The notes: generated by a model from the letters alone, not told the origin. Positions 55,167 to 63,313 are shown, counted from the first letter of the stretch. The stretch: DNA of 64,000 nt from Catellatospora coxensis (GCF_016862635.1 NZ_BONI01000021.1:47194-111193), one strand, 5' to 3'. A program made the numbers and translations.

Positions 55167-55856
55167 TCAGCACGTGACCCTCGTGAGGACAACGTGATCT
55201 TCACGTACCTCGCCGACCATGGCGAAATCGGACCGGTCGACGTCGCAGCAGAAGCTGAGGTCACTGGAAAGGTCGACGCGTTCGGACGCGGGTAGTCCGG
55301 CATAGCGGCGACTGTGCTCGGCGGCACCGTCGAGGATGCCCGCGACCAGTTCTGCCCGTCCCGGCGCCGAACCGTCGAGAAGGCCGGCCAGGTGCCGCGC
55401 ACAGGCCCAGTCCTCAGCGGTCCGCCCGGTGCAGAGGAGAGTGTACGGAACGTCCGCGTGGTTGCTCGCGATCCACCGGGCGGTGGCGCCGACGTTCCGC
55501 GCCGATGCCGCGAGCAGTGCCGCCGGCGCTGGGCACCGGGCGAGCCCGAGCGTGCCGTTCGACGTCGCCTGGATCATGCGTCGGCCTTCCCACCGCTCCA
55601 CCGACATCTCGAACGGCGAGTTCCCGAAGTCGAAGTCCGCGGGCTTGAGCCCGTCGGACTCCCCGACCAGGAGGCGGTCCGGGTGCAGCCGCCGGAGGCT
55701 TCGGCCGGCCTCGACCGTCGGCGCACAGGCGATTTCTGTCACGCCACGCTCGAAGGCCACCGCGGCCGTCGTGAAAGCCCGGATGACATCGATGACGACG
55801 ACGACTCCGCCGGCCGGGATCTCGGCGTCCATACCCACGATCGACACGGCACTCAT
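55167..55856 (-). CDS. 2-phosphosulfolactate phosphatase-family protein (ComB-like)
   Basis: The 229-residue protein shows the ComB family pattern: VVVVIDVIRAFTTAAVAFER near the start, LVGESDGLKPADFDFGNSPF with the conserved GE and GNSP, TSNGTLGL, and ASARNVGATARW. The family hydrolyses 2-phosphosulfolactate with magnesium; in actinomycetes the physiological substrate is unclear. The ribosome binding site is weak. It lies downstream of the PL11 gene, separated by a terminator, so it is probably expressed on its own. Confidence 0.85.
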   Translation of the reverse strand: MSAVSIVGMDAEIPAGGVVVVIDVIRAFTTAAVAFERGVTEIACAPTVEAGRSLRRLHPDRLLVGESDGLKPADFDFGNSPFEMSVERWEGRRMIQATSNGTLGLARCPAPAALLAASARNVGATARWIASNHADVPYTLLCTGRTAEDWACARHLAGLLDGSAPGRAELVAGILDGAAEHSRRYAGLPASERVDLSSDLSFCCDVDRSDFAMVGEVREDHVVLTRVTC

Positions 55857-55946
55857 CGTTTCGCCGCGGCAGCGCGGCTTGCAACGACATTCTCGTAGCG
55901 TGACCTGGCGCGCTTCGTCGGCGGTTCCGCGCGCCGCTGTCGCATG

Positions 55947-55988
55947 CCGGTGGGGCCGGTCCGGGGAGACCAGGACCGGCCCCACCGG
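55947..55988 (-). terminator. terminator of the PL11 lyase gene
   Basis: CCGGTGGGGCCGGTCC and GGACCGGCCCCACCGG form a perfect 16-bp stem with a 10-nt loop immediately after the lyase stop codon. Confidence 0.8.
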
Positions 55989-55989
55989 G

Positions 55990-58569
55990 TCAGGACAGCG
56001 TTCTCAGGATCGTGTTCGCCTGGTACGACAGCGCCGTGCGCGCCGCCGCCGAGACGCCCCGCCCGTCCAGCTGCCGTACGAAGCGCCGCAGCGTTTCGGC
56101 CGCCGCGTCCGCGCGGCCGTCCCGGGCGTGCCCGTCCGCCTGGTCCAGCAGCGCGCCCAGCCGTGGCGCGTCGTGGGGGCCGACGTCCCCGCTTCGTGCG
56201 TATCCGTCCAGGATGTCGCGCAGCGCCCCCACAGCGCCCGGGGCCCAGTAGTCCGGCACCGGCACCCGCGCCCAGTCCACGTCCGAGGCGAGGTGGAAGC
56301 CCGGGTACGCGGGCTGGTTGTAGGACGTCTGCTGCCGGGCCACGTCGGCGCGGTACTGGGGGTCGTGCATCAGCGTGAACAGCTTGCGGTCGGTCACCTC
56401 GGTGCTCAGGTGGATCCGCAGCGCGGTGCTGTCGGCCGTACGCAGCAGCAGCTCCTCGCGCCAGTCCCCGAAGACGTCCGCGACCAGCGCGGGGTTGCCC
56501 TTGGTGCCGTTGTTGGCCAGGGTGCCCTCGGCGCTGAGCAGCCGCCCGTGCCGCCAGTCGTCGACCGTCGGCGTCTGCAGCACCGTGGTGGCCGTGCCGT
56601 TCACGAGCTGGGTGGTCATGTCGGCCGCCCAGCGGATGCTCATGTTCGTGCCCGGCGTGGTCGGGGCGAGCAGGTCGCCGCGGGCGGAGAACAGCCCGAT
56701 GCCCAGCTCGGCGGAGTTGGGCGGCATGGCCGGCCACACCTCCAGGCCGCGCACCCCGGGTTCGACGTCGCCGACCATGCCGCGCCCGGTGTCCCGTCCG
56801 GTGTAGTCGCCGAAGATCACTTCGCCGGTACGGGCGTCGCGCAGGGTGTGCCCGTACGGGGCGAACGTGCCGCCCTCGTGGACCATGTAGATCTCCAGCC
56901 CCGGGCGGTCGGGGTCGATGTCGGTCACGTGCAGCGCGTCGCCGTGCCCCAGGCGCACCACCGCGCCGGGATCGGCGCTGCCGGGCGGCAGGGGCGCGAA
57001 CGAGCTGTAGAGCAGGCTGCCGTCGTCGTCGAGGGTCGCTCCGCCGTAGACGATCTCCTGCCTGCCGTCGGCGTCCACGTCGGCGACGCCGAGCGAGTGG
57101 GCGCCCTGCGTGGTCAGCGTCGCGTACCGCGGATCGGTGCCGTCCCGGCCGTGCGGGGAGTCGTTGAACGGGTTGCTCATCGGCACCCAGCCGCTGTCGA
57201 CGTACCAGTCCTCGGTCAGCCGCCGGCCGTTCCAGTGGTAGGCGACCAGCGTGGTGCGGGTGTAGTAGCCGCGGGCGAACACCGCCGACGGCCGCCTGCC
57301 GTCCAGGTACGCCACGGTGGCGAGGAAGCGGTCGACACGGTTGCCGGGCTCGATGCGCGCCATGGCGTAGTCGCCCCAGCGCAGTCCGTCGTCGTCCCGG
57401 CCCGGCTTGTACCGGATCGTCTGCAGCTCGCGGCCGGTGGCGCCCTCGAAGACGGTCAGGTATTCGGGCCCGTGCACGATGAAGCCCTCGAACGCCCGCA
57501 GGTTGTTGCGCGTGCTCCGGCTCGGGGCGTACACGTCGACGAAGTAGTCGGCCAGCGCCCGCGCGTCGGCCGCGGACAGCGGATAGGCGTACGCCCGCGG
57601 GATGCCGAACGCGTCCTCCAGCGTCGCGGGCCAGCGGCCCGCCAGGACCTCGGGATGCCGGTGCCAGCCGAGGAACATCTCGACCACGTGGTCGTGGTAG
57701 CCGGCCGCGCTGAGGCGGTAGTCGTCGGTGTGCGCGTAGCCGGCCGCCAGGTCCTGCCGCGGCATGGTGATGTGCCGCTCGGCGGCGACGCCGCCGTCCG
57801 GCCGGTATCGCACGACCTTCGTGCCCGGCGCGGTCTTGAGCATCAGCTCCGCCCGGCCGTCGCCGTCGAAGTCGTAGACCAGCACCTGCGCGTAGTGGGC
57901 TCCGGCGCGGACGTTGACGCCGAGGTCGATCCGGTGCAGCAGGGTGCCGTCGAGGCGGTACGTGTCGACGTAGACCGGGCCGGTGTAGCCGACCTGGGAG
58001 ACGTCCTTGGAGTTCGACGGGTCCCACTTGACGACGTACTCGTACTGCCCGTCGCCGTCGACGTCGCCGACGCTCACGTCGTTGACCGAGTAGGTGTACG
58101 CCTCGCCGCGCGGGGTGACGCCGTCCGGCGGCTTGCGCATCGGCACGTCGTGGTACGCGCCCGACCAGGGCGAGACCTCAGCGCTGAGATCGACCTCGGC
58201 GCCGCCGACGACGGCGGCCACCCGGTACGCCGACCCGGCCGTGCCGTCCCGGTCGAGGTGGTTGGTGCTGTCGGTGACCGTCGCGATCCGCTGCCCGTCC
58301 CGGTACACGTGGAAGGCCGGGCCGGCCATGCCGGTGTCGGTGCGGCCGCTGACCTCGTGTCCGCGCAGCCGCCAGCTCAGGAAGACCCCGTCGGCGGTGG
58401 TCGCGGCGACCAGGCCACGGTCGAGGTGTTCGAGTTGGACGGCGGGGATGCCGTGCTGTCGTCGCGGTTCGGCGGCGGACGCGGCAGGCCCGGGGAGGAT
58501 CAGCGCCACGGCGCAGGCGGCGGCGGTGACCGCGGACGGGATGCGGCGGGTCCGGGTCCGAGGACTCAT
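55990..58569 (-). CDS. secreted rhamnogalacturonan lyase, polysaccharide lyase family 11
   Basis: The product is about 859 residues. A signal peptide ends near residue 32. An N-terminal Ig-like region carries HLDRGLVAATTADGVFLSWR. The eight-bladed beta-propeller shows repeated calcium-binding segments (VGDVDGDGQYEYVVKWDPSN, VYDFDGDGRAELMLKTAPGT, VADVDADGRQEIVYG, VFGDWREELLLRT). It matches YesW/YesX-type PL11 enzymes that cut the rhamnose-galacturonate backbone of pectin by beta-elimination. A helical C-terminal FIMS-like tail (about 770-859) follows. GAGGAGA precedes the ATG. It carries its own promoter and LacI-type operator. Confidence 0.93.
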   Translation of the reverse strand: MSPRTRTRRIPSAVTAAACAVALILPGPAASAAEPRRQHGIPAVQLEHLDRGLVAATTADGVFLSWRLRGHEVSGRTDTGMAGPAFHVYRDGQRIATVTDSTNHLDRDGTAGSAYRVAAVVGGAEVDLSAEVSPWSGAYHDVPMRKPPDGVTPRGEAYTYSVNDVSVGDVDGDGQYEYVVKWDPSNSKDVSQVGYTGPVYVDTYRLDGTLLHRIDLGVNVRAGAHYAQVLVYDFDGDGRAELMLKTAPGTKVVRYRPDGGVAAERHITMPRQDLAAGYAHTDDYRLSAAGYHDHVVEMFLGWHRHPEVLAGRWPATLEDAFGIPRAYAYPLSAADARALADYFVDVYAPSRSTRNNLRAFEGFIVHGPEYLTVFEGATGRELQTIRYKPGRDDDGLRWGDYAMARIEPGNRVDRFLATVAYLDGRRPSAVFARGYYTRTTLVAYHWNGRRLTEDWYVDSGWVPMSNPFNDSPHGRDGTDPRYATLTTQGAHSLGVADVDADGRQEIVYGGATLDDDGSLLYSSFAPLPPGSADPGAVVRLGHGDALHVTDIDPDRPGLEIYMVHEGGTFAPYGHTLRDARTGEVIFGDYTGRDTGRGMVGDVEPGVRGLEVWPAMPPNSAELGIGLFSARGDLLAPTTPGTNMSIRWAADMTTQLVNGTATTVLQTPTVDDWRHGRLLSAEGTLANNGTKGNPALVADVFGDWREELLLRTADSTALRIHLSTEVTDRKLFTLMHDPQYRADVARQQTSYNQPAYPGFHLASDVDWARVPVPDYWAPGAVGALRDILDGYARSGDVGPHDAPRLGALLDQADGHARDGRADAAAETLRRFVRQLDGRGVSAAARTALSYQANTILRTLS

Positions 58570-58629
58570 GTGCGATCTCCTCGTCGAAGTGGGGCCTCCC
58601 ACGCCGTGGGACAGGGCTCACCTCGGCTG

Positions 58630-58641
58630 GAAAGCGCTTTC
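58630..58641. promoter_or_regulatory. LacI-type operator GAAAGCGCTTTC
   Basis: This is a perfect 12-bp palindrome just downstream of the predicted PL11 transcription start. A second LacI-like sequence, GAAACGTTAAA, lies at about 58650-58660 over the start site. Confidence 0.7.
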
Positions 58642-58660
58642 AGGAATATGAAACGTTAAA

Positions 58661-58689
58661 ACTATCGATGTGTGCCGACGCCGTGTCAA
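58661..58689 (-). promoter_or_regulatory. promoter of the PL11 lyase gene
   Basis: On the reverse strand, TTGACA (58689-58684), a 17-bp spacer and GATAGT (58666-58661) make a strong sigma-70-type promoter, followed directly by the operator-like palindromes. Confidence 0.75.
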
Positions 58690-58706
58690 GCGCAGCCGTA
58701 TGCCGA

Positions 58707-59398
58707 TCAGCTCGGGACGGTGGCGCGCAGCGCGGCGACGGCGGCCAGCAGCTCGTCGCGCCGATCCAGCGGCATCATCCAATCCGGCAGCTCGACCTGG
58801 TCCGCGGGCAGGTAGGCGCCGCCGTCGGCCAGGCGTACCCGGGCGCGCAGGTGCCGCTCGATCGCGTCGAGATGGCCGGTCCCGTACGCCCACAGCCGCC
58901 GGCCGGCACAGGGCTGCTGCAACCACAGCGGCAGGCGGAACACCGGGTCGGACACGGCGCTGCCGTCCCAGCGGTTGCCCTGCCTGAACTCCGGCCTGCG
59001 CGTCGCGGTGTGCGAGCAGCGGGAGCAGGTCACCCGCCACGCCGGCCGTCCCGGGCCAGGCGCGGGGCGCGCTGGTGGAAGGTCCGCAACAGGCTCGTCT
59101 TCGTGCCCCACGACTTGGCGTGCCAGGCCCACTCGTGCGGGAACCGCAGCTCCCAGTGCAGGTAGAGCAGCCGGTAGCGCACCTCGCGCGGCACCCGCGC
59201 CAGGCCCGGCCAGGTCCCCGTCCAGAGCCCGTCGGGCAGCAGCCGGCGGCTCGCCTCCTCGTGCTCCTGCCGGGTGACGGCGGCGGCCCTGACCGTGCGG
59301 AGCCCGTCGAGCCGCAGGTGCGCGGCATCGCGCCGGGCCGGGTCCTCGCTGATCAGGTCCCAGGCCCAGGCGAACCGCTCGTCCCAGTCGTCGGCCAT
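58707..59398 (-). pseudogene. frameshifted gene, unknown family
   Basis: One frame begins at the ATG at 59398 (MADDWDERFAWAWDLISEDP) and runs with good coding character (LLYLHWELRFPHEWAWHAKS) to a stop near 59030. Coding character continues in another frame from about 59050 (TCSRCSHTATRRPEFRQGNR, then LPLWLQQPCAGRRLWAYGTG, then IERHLRARVRLADG) to 58707. A single-base indel around 59040-59060 would join the two into about 230 residues with a CxxC near the middle. It is either a real frameshift or a sequencing error. Confidence 0.7.
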
Positions 59399-59454
59399 CC
59401 GGGCACTCGACCACGAGACGCCCGCCCCGGCAAGTGCCGACCGGGCAGAACGAC

Positions 59455-59484
59455 GGCGCGGGCGGCGACACCGCCGCCCGCGCC
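59455..59484 (-). terminator. terminator of the micro-ORF operon
   Basis: GGCGCGGGCGGCG and CGCCGCCCGCGCC form a perfect 13-bp stem with a 4-nt loop, 20 bp after the last micro-ORF. Confidence 0.75.
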
Positions 59485-59504
59485 GCGTCTGCGGCGAAAG
59501 ATGA

Positions 59505-59588
59505 TCAACCGCCGTGGTGGTACGGAGCGCCGATCGTGTAGAGCAGCGTCGCGAGCGAGACGAGCGCCAGCGGGATACGGATGCGCAT
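59505..59588 (-). CDS. micro-protein 3 of tandem array (27 residues)
   Basis: The peptide begins MRIRIPLALVSLATLLYTIG and ends APYHHGG. One short membrane segment (about 6-20) is preceded by two arginines. It is 21 of 27 residues identical to the neighbouring micro-protein 2. Its ATG lies three bases after that gene's stop, so it is probably read by coupling. Among codons for identical residues nine differ synonymously, a sign of selection on the protein. No described family is known to me. Confidence 0.7.
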   Translation of the reverse strand: MRIRIPLALVSLATLLYTIGAPYHHGG

Positions 59589-59591
59589 GCC

Positions 59592-59675
59592 TCAGCCGCC
59601 GTGTTCGTGTGGCGCGCCGACCGTGTACAGCAGTGTCGCCAGCGAAGCCAGCGCCACCATGATGCGGATTCGCAT
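59592..59675 (-). CDS. micro-protein 2 of tandem array (27 residues)
   Basis: The peptide begins MRIRIMVALASLATLLYTVG and ends APHEHGG. It has the same plan as micro-protein 3: basic start, single hydrophobic helix, the signature LLYT(I/V)GAP and a His-bearing, Gly-ending tail that could bind metal. TTAGGAGCAGTC before the ATG gives a strong ribosome binding site, which supports real translation. Confidence 0.72.
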   Translation of the reverse strand: MRIRIMVALASLATLLYTVGAPHEHGG

Positions 59676-59683
59676 GACTGCTC

Positions 59684-59791
59684 CTAACTTCCTTCCGTCA
59701 TCGGCGCGCCGATCGTGTAGAGCAGCAGGGCCAGCGATGCCAGGGTGAGCACCGCGTAGGCGGCCCGGTGCCAGTTGATGGCCAGGGTCAT
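59684..59791 (-). CDS. micro-protein 1 of tandem array (35 residues)
   Basis: The peptide begins MTLAINWHRAAYAVLTLASL and continues with ALLLYTIGAPMTEGS. The helix is longer but the LLYTIGAP signature is conserved with micro-proteins 2 and 3. Its ATG overlaps the DUF5317 stop (ATGA), and GGGAGGTGA precedes it. It is thus a co-translated member of the same operon. Confidence 0.72.
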   Translation of the reverse strand: MTLAINWHRAAYAVLTLASLALLLYTIGAPMTEGS

Positions 59792-60369
59792 GGTTCACCT
59801 CCCTTCACAGGCTGGGGTTCCGGATCAGGCCGGTCGCGGCGGCGGCGCATCGCCAGCGCCGTCAGCGCGACGGTCCCGGCGCCGATGAGCACGTCACCGG
59901 GACTGACGACCTTGTTCAGGAGCGCGACGGGGATCGTGTCACCGAGGAACGCGAGCCGGGTCGCGTCGTGGGCGGGTGCGTTCTTGGGCGTGGTCAGGCC
60001 CGGTCGCAGGCCGACGGCCTCGGCCGCGGCCGGTTCGTACGGCATGCGCCCGTTGGCGGCGATGGCCAGCCCGTTGGCGAGCGCACCCGCCGTGATGGCG
60101 ATGCCGGCGAGGCGGAGCGCGCGCGGCCAGGCGGCGAGGTTCACGGCCAGCCAGCACAGGACCAGCCCGAACACGAGGATCAGCAGGGCGGGGTGCCGCA
60201 GGGGAGTCACGTAGTACTGCGCCGCCTGGACAGCGGCGGCCAGCCAGAGCAGCCACAGGGCCGACAGCCGGATGCCGCGCAGACCCGCGAGGCGGCCGCC
60301 GCACAGGTAGCCGACCAGGACACCCAGCGCCGGCGGCGCGATGAGCAGGATCAGGCCTTGGACGCTCAT
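59788..60369 (-). CDS. DUF5317-like integral membrane protein
   Basis: The 193-residue protein has about five hydrophobic helices: GLILLIAPPALGVLVGYLCG, LSALWLLWLAAAVQAAQYY, ALLILVFGLVLCWLAVNL, LAGIAITAGALANGLAIAA and VLIGAGTVALTALAM. The segment ANGRMPYEP is typical of the DUF5317 family. The function is unknown. There is no good ribosome binding site; the ATG overlaps the stop of an 11-codon upstream ORF, which suggests translational coupling. Three micro-ORFs follow in the same operon. Confidence 0.8.
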   Translation of the reverse strand: MSVQGLILLIAPPALGVLVGYLCGGRLAGLRGIRLSALWLLWLAAAVQAAQYYVTPLRHPALLILVFGLVLCWLAVNLAAWPRALRLAGIAITAGALANGLAIAANGRMPYEPAAAEAVGLRPGLTTPKNAPAHDATRLAFLGDTIPVALLNKVVSPGDVLIGAGTVALTALAMRRRRDRPDPEPQPVKGGEP

Positions 60370-60401
60370 CGCGCCACCGCGCGGGCCTCGGATCCGGTCA
60401 T
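60366..60401 (-). CDS. 11-codon upstream ORF coupled to the DUF5317 gene
   Basis: CAGGAGCCCGCGC precedes an ATG that opens the peptide MTGSEARAVAR. Its TGA overlaps the DUF5317 ATG (ATGA). It supplies the missing ribosome binding site for the membrane protein gene, so it probably serves as a translational coupler. Whether the peptide has its own role is unknown. Confidence 0.55.
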   Translation of the reverse strand: MTGSEARAVAR

Positions 60402-60528
60402 GCGCGGGCTCCTGTCGGTCGGGTGCCCTCAGCAGATCCGTTCGTTCGGCGTGGCTGGGCGGTTCCCGGCAGACTCCGGAAACCGCCGTTGTCGGCGCAG
60501 GTCCGGGCGGGTCCGTGAGTCCGGCATG

Positions 60529-60544
60529 CCGGACGACACCGGAC
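60529..60544. repeat. 16-bp shared upstream element, copy 1
   Basis: CCGGACGACACCGGAC with TCCGG/CCGGA-like arms occurs identically at 63949-63964. Each copy lies 128-136 bp upstream of a reverse-strand gene start, suggesting a common regulator. Confidence 0.5.
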
Positions 60545-60649
60545 CCGATCGGCAAGGACAGGATGAGCCGGCGATGCCGGGGTGCGGCCGGCGTGGCGAG
60601 CAGTGCCGCAGCGAACCGCGCAGCCACGGCGGGTGGCGGGTGGAGCCGG

Positions 60650-61033
60650 TCAGTGCGGACGGATGTTGATGGTCTGCTTGTTCTTGTTGCCCACGATCAC
60701 ACCGGTCGAGCCGTTGACCTGTACGCGGGCCCCGCCGAGGTTGGCCTGCTCCAAGAGCTGCAGCAGCCGCTGAGCGGCGTCCTCGGTCGCTTTGTCGATC
60801 TCCTCCGCCGGCAGGCTCGACGCCAGCGCGTTGCGCGGGCCCTCGCCGTCGGCGGCTTTGGCGACCAGTTCCCGGCTCGAAGACTCGGAGACCCCTGCGC
60901 GGCGAAGGCAACCGACCACGAGTTCCTTGAAGGTGCTGTACGCGTCGGCGAACGCCGTGGTGACCGTTCCCGAGATGCCTGCGGTGGCTCCAGCGACCAC
61001 CGCGCTGACGACAAGGGCTACCACCGGGTCCAT
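60650..61033 (-). CDS. small protein with N-terminal hydrophobic helix and C-terminal RHIM-like motif
   Basis: The 127-residue protein starts MDPVVALVVSAVVAGATAGI, a hydrophobic, possibly membrane-active helix. A helical middle follows (EEIDKATEDAAQRLLQLLEQ). The C-terminal 24 residues contain VNGSTGVIVGNKNKQTINIR. VIVGNKNKQ fits the RHIM core pattern (I/V-x-I/V/L-G-x-x-N), known from amyloid signalling by RIP kinases and found in small actinobacterial proteins. The divergent neighbour carries related motifs. The ATG at 61033 follows AAAGG. Confidence 0.72.
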   Translation of the reverse strand: MDPVVALVVSAVVAGATAGISGTVTTAFADAYSTFKELVVGCLRRAGVSESSSRELVAKAADGEGPRNALASSLPAEEIDKATEDAAQRLLQLLEQANLGGARVQVNGSTGVIVGNKNKQTINIRPH

Positions 61034-61226
61034 TCGTATCGCCTTTCGTCGAAGTGACACATGCGCTCACCGTAGGTGCCGCGTCCCCGGCTGTCTGTCG
61101 TGCTGCTGATAGGCCTGAGGTGCCAGAACCTGACTCCCCGGATCCCTGAACGACACTGCCGCCCCAGGTCCCGGACGAGTACCGTGACATTGCGATCCGC
61201 CGATTGCCCGCGAGGTGGTGACTGCG

Positions 61227-63197
61227 ATGTACTTTCCCCGGTTCGCTGAGCATCCGGAGGGCTCCGCCCTGCCTATGCCGGCAACGGAGCACGAGAATCC
61301 GCTGGGAATCGGTGATCTGACGGCAGCGTTGGAGCGGACCGAGGCTGAGCGTCCTGGCTTGACGCTATTCGGCCCGCGGCCCACTCCGGGTGGAGAATCA
61401 TCCATCGGGCCGTCCTTCGATCTCGACGCCTTGCGCTTGCCCGCCATCGATGAACATGGTGACCGCGGCAATCCTCCGTCGGAGTTGCTCTTGCCGGCAT
61501 GGACCGACGAGCGAGGGCCTGAAATCGGTCGGTTCGACGACGGACCTGGGTCGTTGCAGGAGGCGTCGGCGGTCGTGCACGGACTGCAGGTTCGGATCGG
61601 CGACCTCGAACGCGATCCCGCAGATCATCCGGATTCGCTGCGACTCGCCGATCTCTCGCCATTGGATCCGCCGGACGTGCACCGGTCTCCACTCGATGAG
61701 CACGATGGCGTCGGGCTCGCGGCTCACGTGGAGATGCCGCCGCTGACGCAGACCGGTGAGCTCGGACCCGGGGCCGGTCCGTTCGATGGGGGACGCGAAT
61801 CATCAGAAGATGGACCGTTGGTCGTGGGCCCCCACGGCGACCCTCACCTACTTGTGGCCGACGCCGGGATGGAAATGGAACGTCCTCGTTTCACGCCTCG
61901 CTCCACACAGCGCGGCGACACTGAACGCCGGGCTGAGCGCGCCGCGGCCGCGGCCTCCGCGCGGCCGCCCGAGAAGGCCGTGGTCGATCCGGGTGCCGGC
62001 GTCTGGAATGCCGACCCGACGATCAGCAGGGCTTCCGACGTGATCCGCGGCCCGCGCTTGGCCAAGCCCATTACGTCTATCGAAGAGCCGTTGGGCTCGC
62101 CCAAGCTGCTTGAGATACCCGAGAGCCAGGTGCTCGAAGTCCATGCCGTGTCAAGGTCGGTCGGCTTCGATCCGGCGATGCATGCGACGGAGTCCGCCGT
62201 TCAGGCGGTGTTCGAGCTGTCCGAGCACTACTGTCGCATGCTCGAATCGCGAACGCTCCGGCTGGAGAAGCTGATCACCCGTGTTCATGAGGTGATGAAG
62301 CAGTGGGGATATCTCCACCACGTCGAGGAGCTGGGCGAGCTGACGCCGGCCGAACCGTACGACTGCCTCAAGACGCTGGAGACCGTGCTCACCGAGTCGG
62401 GTCTCGTCGCGAAGATCAAATCTTGGCCGCGCGACCTTGATCGATGGCTGGAGTCCATGTCGATCGCCGTGGACCGAGCTGAGCGTGTACGTCCGGAAGT
62501 CAAGATCGCCCCAGGGGTCGACGGCTCGGTCGACGGGCGTATGCCGACGTCGCTGAAATCAAGCGTCGAGGTGAGCGACTCCATCGGCGTGATGTGGGGT
62601 GCGCACAACCGCATCGAGGTCACTCACATGTGTGTGGTCGAGCACCCTGTCATCGAGGTCGCCGAGTTGGTGCGGATGGCGGCCGACGGTCCTGTGTTCA
62701 ACTGGTCGGCCTGGGAGCTGCGCCGACCGCCTGCCGACGGCGAAGTGCAGGTCAAGTCGTCGCCGCTGCACCCGGGATACTTCGCCAACATCTGGAACTG
62801 CACCGGCGTGACTCTGGGCAACCACAACGACCTGGACCTGACCTACCTGTATCGCATGTCGTCCTGCCGGGTGAACCTGCTGCCGCTGCTGCGCGATCCA
62901 CGCATCAGCGCCGAGCTTGCCCTGTGTGCCGACGAGTCTCCGGAAAACGCCGAACACGCCGCGGCTGCCCGCTCCGGACTCCAGGAGACCGTGGCCACGG
63001 TGGTGGGTGCCATGGACCTCAGCAACCTGGTGTCTGAGCAGGAGATAGCCGCTCACGCGGCACGGATGCGCCTGCCGCGGGTACGTGGACGAGGGTCGAC
63101 CATCGCGATATCCCACGGTGCGGGCGTCGCGATCGGCACTGATCTCTCGGTGACCTCCGGCACCCGGTTCAAGGTCGGCCGGCCGCGCGTCACGTGA
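61227..63197 (+). CDS. large protein with repeated RHIM-like motifs
   Basis: The product is about 656 residues. The first 250 are acidic, proline-rich and of low complexity. A helical part follows (about 315-430: AVQAVFELSEHYCRMLESRT, LETVLTESGLVAKIKSWPRD). The C-terminal third holds RHIM-like segments: SIGVMWGAHNRIEVTHM (from 452), CTGVTLGNHNDLDLTYL (from 525) and a weaker GAGVAIGTDLSVTSG near the end. The pattern V-x-(L/W/V)-G-x-H-N recurs and matches the tail of the divergent 127-residue protein. No enzymatic domain was found. The ATG at 61227 is chosen for GAGGTGG upstream. Confidence 0.72.
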   Translation: MYFPRFAEHPEGSALPMPATEHENPLGIGDLTAALERTEAERPGLTLFGPRPTPGGESSIGPSFDLDALRLPAIDEHGDRGNPPSELLLPAWTDERGPEIGRFDDGPGSLQEASAVVHGLQVRIGDLERDPADHPDSLRLADLSPLDPPDVHRSPLDEHDGVGLAAHVEMPPLTQTGELGPGAGPFDGGRESSEDGPLVVGPHGDPHLLVADAGMEMERPRFTPRSTQRGDTERRAERAAAAASARPPEKAVVDPGAGVWNADPTISRASDVIRGPRLAKPITSIEEPLGSPKLLEIPESQVLEVHAVSRSVGFDPAMHATESAVQAVFELSEHYCRMLESRTLRLEKLITRVHEVMKQWGYLHHVEELGELTPAEPYDCLKTLETVLTESGLVAKIKSWPRDLDRWLESMSIAVDRAERVRPEVKIAPGVDGSVDGRMPTSLKSSVEVSDSIGVMWGAHNRIEVTHMCVVEHPVIEVAELVRMAADGPVFNWSAWELRRPPADGEVQVKSSPLHPGYFANIWNCTGVTLGNHNDLDLTYLYRMSSCRVNLLPLLRDPRISAELALCADESPENAEHAAAARSGLQETVATVVGAMDLSNLVSEQEIAAHAARMRLPRVRGRGSTIAISHGAGVAIGTDLSVTSGTRFKVGRPRVT

Positions 63198-63313
63198 TCC
63201 AGAAGGAGGCCCAGAGCTGCTCGGTCCTCGGGTGGCAGGCTGATCGTGCGTCACCTGCGGCGGGATCCTGCAGTCGGACCGCGTGTGACGCGGCCGGCGG
63301 TCGGTGCCCTCAT

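Noticed and set aside
55020..55295. Forward ORF of 91 codons after the YesL-like gene
   Set aside because: It reads through the nested palindrome and overlaps the ComB-like gene; no ribosome binding site or homology is visible.
55336..58659. Long forward open frame opposite the PL11 lyase
   Set aside because: It is antisense to the lyase and runs across its terminator and promoter.
60402..60627. N-terminal extension of the DUF5317 frame
   Set aside because: Composition is non-coding and the overlap with the upstream mini-ORF marks the real start at 60369.
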